From Massilia glaciei (GTDB taxonomy: Bacteria > Pseudomonadota > Gammaproteobacteria > Burkholderiales > Burkholderiaceae_D), in assembly GCF_003011895.2 (NCBI RefSeq), contig NZ_PXWF02000241.1, forward strand, positions 1 through 45,477: a stretch of 45,477 bases of DNA. The letters are read 5' to 3'. Shown here in pieces: positions 8,889 to 16,675 of this stretch. Every line of letters starts with the position of its first letter. Position 1 is the first letter of the stretch. The notes beneath the pieces were generated by a model. That model was not told the DNA's origin, did no database searches, and saw only the letters and a list, made by a program, of their open reading frames with translations. The translations under genes were made by a program, and so were the position numbers.

Positions 8889-11153
8889 GTGGATTGGCGC
8901 AAGTTGGCAAGGCCAAAGCTTAAGTGGCCCAAGCTTAAGTGGCCCAAGCTTGCATGGCGCAGGCCGGCATGGCGCGCACTATTCTTCCGCAAGAGGGTGT
9001 TGCGCGGTGCGCGAATGTTCGGGGCCTCCTGCGCCGTCCTGTGCGTCATCACCGCCGTGTTCGTTCTAACGGCGCGGGTGCCGCGTTACGAGCAGGTGCG
9101 CGATGCGCGCCGCAGTTCGGAGTCGGTTCTGCTCGACCGCAACAATGTGGTGATCGAACGCCTGCGCCTGGACCTCAAGCAGCGCATGCTCGAATGGATA
9201 CCACTCGATGCGATGTCGCCGGTGCTGCTGCGGGCGGTGGTGGTATCCGAAGACCAGCGTTTCTGGCATCACATCGGGGTCGATCCGCTGGGGGTGGCCT
9301 CGGCGCTGGTCGACAATATCCATCGCAGCCGGGCGCGCGGCGCCAGCACGATCAGCATGCAACTGGCCAGCCTGATCGACCCGTCGACCAAGTCCGGCGC
9401 GCACAGCTGGCGTGGAAAACTGCGGCAGATGCGCAACGCCATGGCCATCGAGCTGCACTGGAGCAAACGCGAGATCCTCGAGGCCTACCTCAACATGGTG
9501 CCCTTCCGCGGCGAGCTGGTCGGCATCGACGCCGCGGCGCGCGGCCTGCTGGCCACCGGTCCCGGCGGCCTCAACAGCGCCGATGCGGCGGTGCTTGCGG
9601 TGCTCATCCGCGGCCCCGGCGCGAGCCGCCAAAACATCGGCCGGCGCGCCTGCGCGACCTTGCGCAGCATGCAGATGGCCTCGACCTGTGAGCGGGCGCA
9701 ATTTACCGCGCGCAACCTGCCGCGCAAGGGCTACGCCATGCCCGGCGTGAACGATGCGCCGCATCTGGCGCGGCGCTTGCTGCGCGTGCCCGGCGAACAA
9801 TTGCGCGTGACCATCGACGCCGATCTACAACGATTTGCCAGCGAAACCTTGCGCACCCACCTGGCCGAACTGGCCGGACGCCGGGTCGAAGACGGCGCCG
9901 TCGTCGTGCTCGACAATCAAAGCGGCGAGGTGCTGGCCTATGTCGGCTCGAGCGGCAAGTTTTCGAGCGCGTCGGAGGTCGACGGCGTGGCCGCCGAACG
10001 CCAGCCCGGATCGACGCTCAAGCCGTTCCTGTTCGGCCTCGCGATGGACCAGCGCTGGCTGACGGCCAGCTCCGTGCTTGACGACTCGCCGCTGGCGCTG
10101 AGCACGCCATCGGGACTGTACACGCCGCAGGACTACGACCGCCATTTCCGTGGCGCGGTGAGCGTGCGCACGGCGCTCGGTTCGTCGCTCAACGTGCCGG
10201 CGGTGCGTGCCCTGACCATGGTGGGCGTGGACCGCTTTCTGGGCACCCTGCGCGATCTGGGCCTGAGCAGCATGTCGCGCGACGCCGACCATTATGGCTT
10301 CGGCCTGGCGCTGGGCGGCGCCGAGACCAACCTGCTCGAGCTGAGCAACGCCTACCGCGTGCTCGCCAACGGCGGAAAATGGACGCCCGTGCGCTTCACC
10401 GACGGCCAGGCCCGGGACGCCGGACGGCAGGTGCTCAGTGCGCAAGCCAGTTTTATCGTGGGCGACATCCTGTCCGATCCGAGCGCGCGCGCGGTCACCT
10501 TCGGCCTCTCGAGCGCCTTGTCGACACGCTCCTGGGCCGCCGTCAAGACCGGCACCAGCAAGGGCATGCGTGACAACTGGACGATCGGCTACACGAACCG
10601 CTACACCGTCGGCGTCTGGGTCGGCAATTTCTCGGGCGAGCCCATGTGGGACGTCTCGGGCATCACCGGCGCCGCCCCGGTCTGGCGCGACATCGTCGAA
10701 CATTTGCACGAACAAACCGGCGGTGGCGCGCCCGTGCCGCCGGCGGGCGTGCAGCGCCAGGACGTGGTGTTCAAGCCGGCGTTTGAAGCGGCCCGCAGCG
10801 ACTGGGTCATCGCGGACGGCGTGCGGCCCGCCGACGCGAGCGTCACGCGGGAGTTGGTTGCCGCGCGCGCGCAGCTGATTGCGCCGCCAAATGGCGCGGT
10901 CATCGCTCCCGATCCCGACATCCCCGAGCGGCGCCAGTCATTGCTGCTGCAAGCGAGCAGCGCGGCCCGCACCTGCCTGCGCCTCGACGGCAAACCGGTC
11001 GCGCGCTGCGGGCAGAACATGGTGTTGCTCGCGCTGCCGCAGGCCGGGCGGCACGTGTTGACGCTCACCGATCCGGCGGGAAAGACGCTCGACACGCACG
11101 TGTTCGACGTCCGCGCTCTGGGCATGAGGTCCGCCACAGTTGTCTCAAAGTAG
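8889..11153 (+). CDS. pbpC: Penicillin-binding protein 1C (bifunctional peptidoglycan synthase)
   Basis: This 754-residue inner-membrane enzyme has a cytoplasmic basic tail, one membrane segment (about residues 42-61), a GT51 glycosyltransferase domain (EDQRFWHH from Glu121; GASTISMQL) and a transpeptidase domain with STLK (Ser375-Lys378), SLN and KTGT (from Lys553). The C-terminal part matches the PBP1C-specific BiPBP_C domain. The start is a GTG one base after the alpha-2-macroglobulin stop; no better start precedes the membrane segment. Translation is therefore probably coupled. Known biology: PBP1C with the adjacent macroglobulin is thought to repair and guard the wall after protease attack. 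The N-terminal tail holds a 15-base tandem repeat encoding KLKWP twice. Confidence 0.93.
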   Translation: MDWRKLARPKLKWPKLKWPKLAWRRPAWRALFFRKRVLRGARMFGASCAVLCVITAVFVLTARVPRYEQVRDARRSSESVLLDRNNVVIERLRLDLKQRMLEWIPLDAMSPVLLRAVVVSEDQRFWHHIGVDPLGVASALVDNIHRSRARGASTISMQLASLIDPSTKSGAHSWRGKLRQMRNAMAIELHWSKREILEAYLNMVPFRGELVGIDAAARGLLATGPGGLNSADAAVLAVLIRGPGASRQNIGRRACATLRSMQMASTCERAQFTARNLPRKGYAMPGVNDAPHLARRLLRVPGEQLRVTIDADLQRFASETLRTHLAELAGRRVEDGAVVVLDNQSGEVLAYVGSSGKFSSASEVDGVAAERQPGSTLKPFLFGLAMDQRWLTASSVLDDSPLALSTPSGLYTPQDYDRHFRGAVSVRTALGSSLNVPAVRALTMVGVDRFLGTLRDLGLSSMSRDADHYGFGLALGGAETNLLELSNAYRVLANGGKWTPVRFTDGQARDAGRQVLSAQASFIVGDILSDPSARAVTFGLSSALSTRSWAAVKTGTSKGMRDNWTIGYTNRYTVGVWVGNFSGEPMWDVSGITGAAPVWRDIVEHLHEQTGGGAPVPPAGVQRQDVVFKPAFEAARSDWVIADGVRPADASVTRELVAARAQLIAPPNGAVIAPDPDIPERRQSLLLQASSAARTCLRLDGKPVARCGQNMVLLALPQAGRHVLTLTDPAGKTLDTHVFDVRALGMRSATVVSK
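8915..8950 (+). repeat. 15-bp tandem repeat in the 5' end of pbpC
   Basis: The unit AAGCTTAAGTGGCCC occurs twice in tandem and a third copy starts (AAGCTT) before diverging. In frame it encodes KLKWP-KLKWP-KLAW, a basic tryptophan-containing stretch in the predicted cytoplasmic tail. Its length is a multiple of three, so copy-number change would keep the reading frame. Confidence 0.75.
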
Positions 11154-11239
11154 CGCTTTCGAGGCGGGCAGTCGTTTTTGGCCGCCACGAACGACGAACC
11201 TTCCTGGTCCGTGTGCGTCGGCTTTTTGGCGAGCGGCGC

Positions 11240-11268
11240 TTGGCACAAGACAGCGCATTTGCTAAATT
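11240..11268 (+). promoter_or_regulatory. Sigma70-like promoter of the Phd-type antitoxin
   Basis: TTGGCA (11240-11245) and TAAATT (11263-11268) are separated by the optimal 17 bases. Transcription would start near 11275, about 29 bases before the antitoxin ATG. Found by eye. Confidence 0.5.
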
Positions 11269-11303
11269 CTTACCAAGTCTGAAATTGGGCGGCGAGGGTA
11301 CAG

Positions 11304-11555
11304 ATGAAAACATGGCAAATGCAAGAAGCGCAAGCGCGTCTATTTGAGCTTGTGAAACTGGTCGAAAGCGAAGGACCACAAGATATTACTTTGGATGGTC
11401 GATCAGTCGCGGTCGTGCTCTCACGGTCGGCGTATGAGAGCCTGTCAGGTAACAAAAAGTCGTTGGTGGAGTTCATGCGCCAGTCGTCGCTGTACGGACT
11501 TGAAGACATCGATTTCGAGCGAGATCAAAGTGTCACGCGCGGGGTCGGGTTTTGA
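11304..11555 (+). CDS. Phd/YefM-type antitoxin
   Basis: This 83-residue protein starts MKTWQMQEAQARLFELVKL and continues ITLDGRSVAVVLSRSAYESL, the N-terminal DNA-binding fold of the Phd/YefM family. The C-terminal segment (FMRQSSLYGLEDIDFERD) resembles the toxin-neutralising helix seen when the partner is a PIN-type toxin. The reading frame is intact, with GAGGGTAC upstream of the ATG and a good promoter. The partner downstream is truncated, so this is probably an orphan antitoxin that may still act as repressor or neutralise a toxin elsewhere. Confidence 0.82.
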   Translation: MKTWQMQEAQARLFELVKLVESEGPQDITLDGRSVAVVLSRSAYESLSGNKKSLVEFMRQSSLYGLEDIDFERDQSVTRGVGF

Positions 11556-11632
11556 GTTTTTTGCTCGACATTAACGTATTGTCGACAAGCGCCAAGCCAC
11601 ACGCTCGGCCCTTCCTTTGCAAGGACGTATAG
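11552..11632 (+). pseudogene. Truncated PIN-domain (VapC/FitB-like) toxin remnant
   Basis: A TTG overlapping the antitoxin stop opens a frame reading MSFLLDINVLSTSAKPHARP and ending at TAG 11630-11632. FLLDxNVLS is the N-terminal strand and first catalytic Asp of PIN toxins, and the position directly after a Phd-type antitoxin is where the toxin belongs. Only 26 codons remain. I could not find the rest of the PIN fold in any frame up to 11875, so the gene looks deleted rather than merely frameshifted. The remnant cannot be an active nuclease. Confidence 0.65.
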
Positions 11633-11875
11633 GGCGCCATGTCCGTTGCCCAGCACTATCGGGAATCGACATGTTCGATACCTGTTGCCCTGATTTGCAG
11701 GTGCACCAATAATCATGATGCCGCCGATGCGTTTTCATCATTGCGCCGCCTCACCCAAAAGGACAGAATCCGCCCATCGAACCACACATGTGCAAACGCA
11801 CGGAATGGAACCCATGGAACTACTGGCCGCGCCGATGCCGCTCCCTGATTTGGCGCCACTGGCCGCGGGAGCGCC

Positions 11876-13459
11876 ATGAGGGGCTTATTGGCCGCGGCCT
11901 TGTTGCTCATTGCGTCCCTGGGCGCGCGTGCCGCGCCGGCGCTGGTGGTGCCGCCGTACCCGCAGGACCTCGACCTCTCGCGCGTCGAACGGCTGTACCG
12001 CTCCGAGCAATACCGGGTCGATGTCAAGCCGCACGGCGCGCCCGACAGCGCCTGGACCAGGACCTATGTATTCGAGACCCGCAACGACTGGGCGCTGCGC
12101 GATTTTTTCAATCCTGATCCGGCGCGCCGCCAGGACGTGCTGATTCCGGCCAACCGGACCGGCATGGTCGGCCCGATCCTGCCGGGCCGCCTCGACACCG
12201 GCAAGGCCGACATCCGCACCGCGTCGTTCACGCCGTTTTCGTTCGAGGGAATGGCCGTCGACGTGCGCATCACCCTGCTGGCGCCCGGCGCCAGCGCCAG
12301 GGACGTGGTGGTGCGTCCATTGCGCCGCCAGATTGCGGCGACCATCAGCGCGGACCGCCGCACGGTGGTGCTGACGCTGCAACGCGCGCAAAAGCTGTCG
12401 GTGGAGATCAATGGCCGCCTCGATCCCTTGTTTTTGTTCGCCGACGCGCCCGACGTGCCCGATACCGGCGCGACCCATTATTTCGGGCCCGGCGTGCATC
12501 GCCTGCCGGGCAACGGCACGCTCGAACTGGCCTCCAACGAGCGCGTGTACATCGCCGGCGGCGCCATCGTCGAGGGCCGCTTCAAACTCGCCAGTGGCAG
12601 CGGCAACATCACCATCCGCGGGCGCGGCCTGCTGTCGGGCGGCGAATGGCCGTTTGAACGGGTCGACCCGTCCTGGCAGTACACCGTGCCCGCCATCGGC
12701 GGCGATGGTTCGCACCATTTCACGCTTGAAGGCATCACGCTGGTCCAGAGCACCACCTGGCAGGTCGCGCTCGAAGACCGCAGCCCGCGCGGCGACGCGA
12801 CCCACCACAATGTCTACCGCAACTTCAAGACCGTCAGCTGGAACGGCTGCACCGATGGCATCTGGATCACCGGCAACGACAACCTCATCGACGACGTCTT
12901 CATTTTCAACAACGACGATTTCTTCGTCACCACGGGCGGGCGCAACACGCGCGTCTCGAACTTGGTCGTGTGGGGCGGGGCGTGGGGACGCTTCATGCTG
13001 TTCCACCAGATCTTCCGCAACACCGCCCCCGTCGAGAACCTCGTCGTCGAACATGTCGACATGATCGGGCGCGAAGGCGGGGCCGCGATGTTTTTCCTCG
13101 AAGGCCAGAAGAACCCGCGGCAACGGCCGGTCAAGGCCATGCGCGACGTGCTGTTTCGCGACATCGTGTTCGAGGAGCGCCGGCGCCCGGGCAACAGCAA
13201 CAACACGCCGTATAACGCGGCGCGCCTGTTCGACATCGACACCAGCCTGGTGCCGGGCGGGATCAGCAATCTGCGCTTCGAGGACATCGTGCTCGACCAG
13301 TTGCTGCCGGACGAGGGATTCATCCTTGGCACGCCGGCCTCCCCAGTGCAGGGGGTGACGTTCAAGAACGTCAGGGCAGGGGGGCGGCTGCTTCGCTCGC
13401 TTGGGCAAAGCAATATCCGCACGAACGCGTCGGTGGGCGGCGTGCGCTTCCTCGACTAG
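11876..13459 (+). CDS. Secreted right-handed beta-helix glycosidase, GH49-like
   Basis: This 527-residue exported protein has a signal peptide (LLAAALLLIASLGARA). An N-terminal beta-sandwich-like region ends in YFGPGVHRLP and VYIAGGAIVEGRF, followed by beta-helix repeats. The putative catalytic segment reads CTDGIWITGNDN then FNNDDFFV. The TDG plus NDD pattern resembles the acidic cluster of GH49 dextranase/isopullulanase and, more remotely, GH28 polygalacturonase; the GHG and RIK motifs of GH28 are absent. It probably hydrolyses an extracellular polysaccharide, substrate unknown. The ATG follows GGGAGCGCC. Its start codon overlaps the stop of a 24-codon frame (11805-11879) that may be chance. 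It converges on the next gene. Confidence 0.68.
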   Translation: MRGLLAAALLLIASLGARAAPALVVPPYPQDLDLSRVERLYRSEQYRVDVKPHGAPDSAWTRTYVFETRNDWALRDFFNPDPARRQDVLIPANRTGMVGPILPGRLDTGKADIRTASFTPFSFEGMAVDVRITLLAPGASARDVVVRPLRRQIAATISADRRTVVLTLQRAQKLSVEINGRLDPLFLFADAPDVPDTGATHYFGPGVHRLPGNGTLELASNERVYIAGGAIVEGRFKLASGSGNITIRGRGLLSGGEWPFERVDPSWQYTVPAIGGDGSHHFTLEGITLVQSTTWQVALEDRSPRGDATHHNVYRNFKTVSWNGCTDGIWITGNDNLIDDVFIFNNDDFFVTTGGRNTRVSNLVVWGGAWGRFMLFHQIFRNTAPVENLVVEHVDMIGREGGAAMFFLEGQKNPRQRPVKAMRDVLFRDIVFEERRRPGNSNNTPYNAARLFDIDTSLVPGGISNLRFEDIVLDQLLPDEGFILGTPASPVQGVTFKNVRAGGRLLRSLGQSNIRTNASVGGVRFLD

Positions 13460-13505
13460 CGTGGCGCGGCGGCGCCCGGCTCAGGTGGCCTGAAACTCGC
13501 CCTTT

Positions 13506-14273
13506 TCAGCAGGCGATGGTGGGAATCGCCTTGATTTTGAATTTCATGGTTTTGGCGGTTTTGCCGCTGCCTCGCTTGAGGACCATCGTGGAATCCTTAG
13601 GACTGCTCGTCCCGGCGAAAAAAAGTTTGACTTGCGGCTCGCCGCTGGTCTTTGCCACTTGCTCGATCCGGATCAGCTTGAAGCCGGTCTCCGCCTCCGG
13701 CGTGGCGGTCCATCCATCGGCCGCCTTGCCGGAAGCGGTGACCTCGATATTGTCGCGCCCGTCCGCTTCCGCGGTCTGCATCCCGCCCTCGCCGAGCGTG
13801 AGCGCGACCGGCGCCCGCGTTGCCTTTTCCGTCGGCGAGGGGTAAACCATGTTCAATTTCATGGTCGCGTTCCAGCCTTTTGCGTTGTCCATTTTCACTT
13901 CGCTCGCGCCAAAACTCGATGCGTTGACATGCACCCACCTGAATTTCTTCGCGTCGTGGTCGATATCGACCCATGCCGGAATAATATTGCGCGAGCTGCG
14001 CATCTGCTCATGGCTGGGTTCGCCGAATATCGTCAGCGGCGCCATCATGCCTTGCTCGATATGCTTCAACCGCACCACTGCGTCTATCGGCACTAGAAAC
14101 GAGGTGATCGCGCCGATGGGCGTGGTTTGTTCGGCAGGCCAGTGCTTGGTGGTGTCGCCCACGATCGGATAGTGCCTGACATTTTTTCGGAGCGTTTCGC
14201 CGGCCGTGCAAGCGGCTGCTTGAAATGGGGATGCGACGCTGGCCACGAGCAGGATCAGGGCAGACAATCTCAT
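13506..14273 (-). CDS. Exported protein of unknown function
   Basis: I do not recognise this family. From ATG 14273 the 255-residue product has a clear signal peptide (MRLSALILLVASVASPFQAA), so I preferred this start over in-frame codons further upstream. The mature protein has only two evident cysteines, one right after the predicted cleavage site and one as the last residue, which could tie the two ends together by a disulfide. The body looks beta-rich, with no membrane segment. It converges on the GH49-like gene, leaving 46 bases between stops. A periplasmic or secreted role is all that can be inferred. Confidence 0.6.
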   Translation of the reverse strand: MRLSALILLVASVASPFQAAACTAGETLRKNVRHYPIVGDTTKHWPAEQTTPIGAITSFLVPIDAVVRLKHIEQGMMAPLTIFGEPSHEQMRSSRNIIPAWVDIDHDAKKFRWVHVNASSFGASEVKMDNAKGWNATMKLNMVYPSPTEKATRAPVALTLGEGGMQTAEADGRDNIEVTASGKAADGWTATPEAETGFKLIRIEQVAKTSGEPQVKLFFAGTSSPKDSTMVLKRGSGKTAKTMKFKIKAIPTIAC

Positions 14274-14370
14274 GATTGGTTTTTCCAAAGTTATACGGCG
14301 CGAAAGACGATTGAACCGGTTGGGACCCAATGGTAACGTCGGGCGGGCGGAAATGCCATCGACGGCGCGG

Positions 14371-15333
14371 TCAACGCGCAAATCGAAGACCGCACAACTT
14401 CACCCCGTCTGGCGCCGGCCACAGCACGACATCGTCGAGAACCAAATCGGCTCCCGTGATTTTGGCTGTGCCTTGCAGCCGCACGTCGGGAGGGACCTTG
14501 TTGCCCTTCTCTATACTGAATTCGACTGCTCCGCTGGACGCAACGTGGCGATACTCGCCCCAGTAGTCCTTGTAGGCCTCGAATGGGCGCTGCGTCACGC
14601 TGAACCTGCCGCCGGCGTCAAATACCAGTTCTTGTATCGGCTCATAGGGCATGCGCTCGACCGCACCGGCCTCGCATGGGCGTTCGGCAACCTGCCTCCA
14701 GGTGCCCTTGAGTGGATGCTGCCGCGCATCGAATGCGCGCACCTTGCCCCTGATGCGCTCTTTGCCCACGACCGCAGCGACCGTGATCAACGTACCGTCC
14801 GGTGTGCCTGCCTGAAATTCGATCAGGCCGGTCTTGCCGATCGATGCGTAGGGCGTCGTTTCAATCTCCCAGCCATCGACGCATTCGTCCGGCACGCTCT
14901 CGACAAAACCGGGTCTGTGTGCGCGCAAAACCGTGGCCTGAATCTGGCCGCCGGCTGGAACCTCCTGGGTCCTGTCCCACAGCATGAGGTGCCCGGACCC
15001 GGCGCAGGCGGCGGCCTTCTTGGGCTGGCGGACAGGCTGGTGTTGCCGCTCCCTTTTCGCTTCCTCGGCCGCGTTTTTCATGGCGGCGATTCTCGCCAAA
15101 TCGGGGCGATGGCCTTCTCGAACGCTTGCGTAACAGGCATCATTGGCGCGCCTGGACCCGTTCCAACAATTGTCGTTAGCGCCCCCGGGATTCTCGTTCA
15201 GGCAGGCCGAGAGAACAAATGCCGCCCGCTGATGGCAGGGCGCATACTCGTTTGACGTTGGCGATGCGGTGGCCGGCGAGATGCCGCATGTGAGCAAAAA
15301 CGCCAGGCATGGAAATCGCAATAGTGGTGTCAT
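14371..15333 (-). CDS. Exported cysteine-containing protein of unknown function
   Basis: I do not recognise this family. ATG 15333 starts a 320-residue product with a signal peptide (PLLRFPCLAFLLTCGISPATA); GAGGA lies about 10 bases upstream. The N-terminal third holds several cysteines (APCHQRA, LSACL, NDNCWNG, NDACYAS), spaced as in a small disulfide-rich domain. A highly charged linker (EEAKRERQHQPVRQPKK) then joins it to a mostly beta C-terminal region that ends in LCGLRFAR. It is separated from the other minus-strand exported protein by about 100 bases and may share a transcript with it. Confidence 0.55.
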   Translation of the reverse strand: MTPLLRFPCLAFLLTCGISPATASPTSNEYAPCHQRAAFVLSACLNENPGGANDNCWNGSRRANDACYASVREGHRPDLARIAAMKNAAEEAKRERQHQPVRQPKKAAACAGSGHLMLWDRTQEVPAGGQIQATVLRAHRPGFVESVPDECVDGWEIETTPYASIGKTGLIEFQAGTPDGTLITVAAVVGKERIRGKVRAFDARQHPLKGTWRQVAERPCEAGAVERMPYEPIQELVFDAGGRFSVTQRPFEAYKDYWGEYRHVASSGAVEFSIEKGNKVPPDVRLQGTAKITGADLVLDDVVLWPAPDGVKLCGLRFAR

Positions 15334-15546
15334 GTGGATTGCATCCTCGGGTGTCGAAAAAAGGAACTTCGCGGACCATTGCGCCCTCGCCACTTTGCTG
15401 ATATTCCCAGCCGCGTCCCGCCATCCATCCCTTGCAAGCTGATTGTACATGTTGACCAGCGGCCATTCCACGGGAAAACGCCCCAGGCGCTAGCGCCGAT
15501 GGCCGCTCCTCCGCCCTGCTGGTGAGGCCGACGCCATGTTCAATTC

Positions 15547-16257
15547 TCACACCGGGTCGACCGCCACCTTGATCGACTTGTAGAAAATGTCGCTTTTCGC
15601 TTCAAAAGCCGAGTCGATCCCGAAGAAGACCCAGATGTCGCCATGCGCGTCGCTGCTCACCGAAAGCGGCTCCGCGCTCTTGAGGATCTTCGACTGGTAC
15701 ACCTGCGGTCCGCAGTTTGGCACCGCGTTGGCGATATTGCCCAGCACTTGCGACGCCGGTCCTGGCGTGGCCTGGTTGCCGCGCTCGAGGTTGACGGTGT
15801 AGTAGCCGCCCGTGGTCAAAACGGTTTTTGGCTCCGTCGGCGCCGCGCCGGCCACCACGTAGACGCCTTCGCCCGGTGAGCCGCCCACGCCGACACAGTC
15901 TGCGGATTGGTCTGTGATGATCTCGATCTCAAAGCTTAGTTTGTATTGTTTGGACGGCGCGTAACCACCAAATTTCTTCTTGTTGTAAATGAAGAGGTCG
16001 TCGCTGCGATTGGTGCCGGCATTGTAGTAGGCGTTGCCCGACAGCGGTGCCGGAAGAGAGCGCAACTCCCAGACGACGTCGGCCGGTTCGGTCGCCGCCT
16101 CGTAGTCGGCGTAGCCACCCTGCCAGCCGTCGGCGCTGGTGCTGAACGTGGTGGCGATCTGGGGCGTCTGTTGCGGCGCATCGCTGCCGCTGCCGCAAGC
16201 GGCCAGAAGGGAGACCGACGCAAGCACGCCGGAAAAAAGTACATTGCGTAGAGTCAT
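15547..16257 (-). CDS. Putative lipoprotein of unknown function
   Basis: The 236-residue product starts MTLRNVLFSGVLASVSLLAACGSGSD, a type II signal peptide with lipobox LAAC (Cys22), so it is probably anchored to a membrane facing the periplasm or outside. The mature part begins FSTSADGWQGGYADYE and has the pattern of a jelly-roll, carbohydrate-binding-like domain (STSADGWxGGYADY, then a closing segment DIFYKSIKVAVD). That resemblance is an impression, not an assignment. AGAGGTG precedes the ATG, and a promoter is visible at 16286-16313. Frames open upstream lack a signal sequence. Confidence 0.65.
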   Translation of the reverse strand: MTLRNVLFSGVLASVSLLAACGSGSDAPQQTPQIATTFSTSADGWQGGYADYEAATEPADVVWELRSLPAPLSGNAYYNAGTNRSDDLFIYNKKKFGGYAPSKQYKLSFEIEIITDQSADCVGVGGSPGEGVYVVAGAAPTEPKTVLTTGGYYTVNLERGNQATPGPASQVLGNIANAVPNCGPQVYQSKILKSAEPLSVSSDAHGDIWVFFGIDSAFEAKSDIFYKSIKVAVDPV

Positions 16258-16285
16258 CGAATCACCTCTGGCGTGTGGCGGGACG

Positions 16286-16313
16286 TTTATATTAGGGCAG
16301 AGGTGGCGCGCAA
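16286..16313 (-). promoter_or_regulatory. Sigma70-like promoter of the lipoprotein gene
   Basis: On the minus strand TTGCGC (16313-16308) and TATAAA (16291-16286) are 16 bases apart, about 29 bases upstream of the ATG at 16257. Found by eye. Confidence 0.45.
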
Positions 16314-16451
16314 AATAGTCGAGAATTGTCATGCAATTGTAGTTCGGCCGTCGGCGATCGCGTGCATCGCCTGTTGCGTGCCGGCCCGATTTCGATGACC
16401 AGCGGACGTCCCGCAACGTCAGAGATTCCGATCCAATCGCATGCGCACTCC

Positions 16452-16465
16452 TTGATCATCGGCAA
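16452..16465 (+). promoter_or_regulatory. FNR/DNR-like box upstream of nosZ
   Basis: TTGATCATCGGCAA matches the FNR-family consensus TTGAT-N4-ATCAA at eight of ten positions (perfect left half, right half GGCAA). A possible -10 (CATGAT, 16490-16495) lies where a class II FNR promoter would have it, giving a start near 16502. Nos operons are known targets of FNR/DNR/NNR regulators under low oxygen or nitric oxide. Single degenerate site found by eye. Confidence 0.4.
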
Positions 16466-16675
16466 AAGAAAACGGATTTTGCCGGCGGACATGATACCGT
16501 GCATGCCTCAGCGATCCATAGGCCAAAAGAACTAGCCGCACTACGCACTGCGGCGCGAGCACGCGCCATCATGCCAATAGGAAAATTCCTACCTGCTGTC
16601 TACACTCGGCCAGGTCAAAGCCCCGTGGTGCTCCACGGCAAGGCTGATTACCCACGCACACCGAGGAGAGTACAG

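Larger units (their letters stand above)
16258..16675. other. Divergent intergenic region between lipoprotein gene and nosZ
   Basis: These 418 bases separate two divergent transcription units. They hold the lipoprotein promoter at the left and, 210 bases before nosZ, an FNR-like box. An open frame runs from 16499 into nosZ but lacks a start with a good ribosome-binding site, so I treat it as a long 5' leader. No RNA gene was recognised. Confidence 0.6.

Noticed and set aside
11805-11879. 24-codon frame whose stop overlaps the GH49-like ATG
   Set aside because: It could be a coupling leader, but it has no clear ribosome-binding site, and a chance frame of this size is common in GC-rich DNA.
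16499-16675. N-terminal extension of NosZ to codon 16499
   Set aside because: It would put the Tat signal about 78 residues from the N-terminus. The ATG at 16676 has a strong ribosome-binding site.
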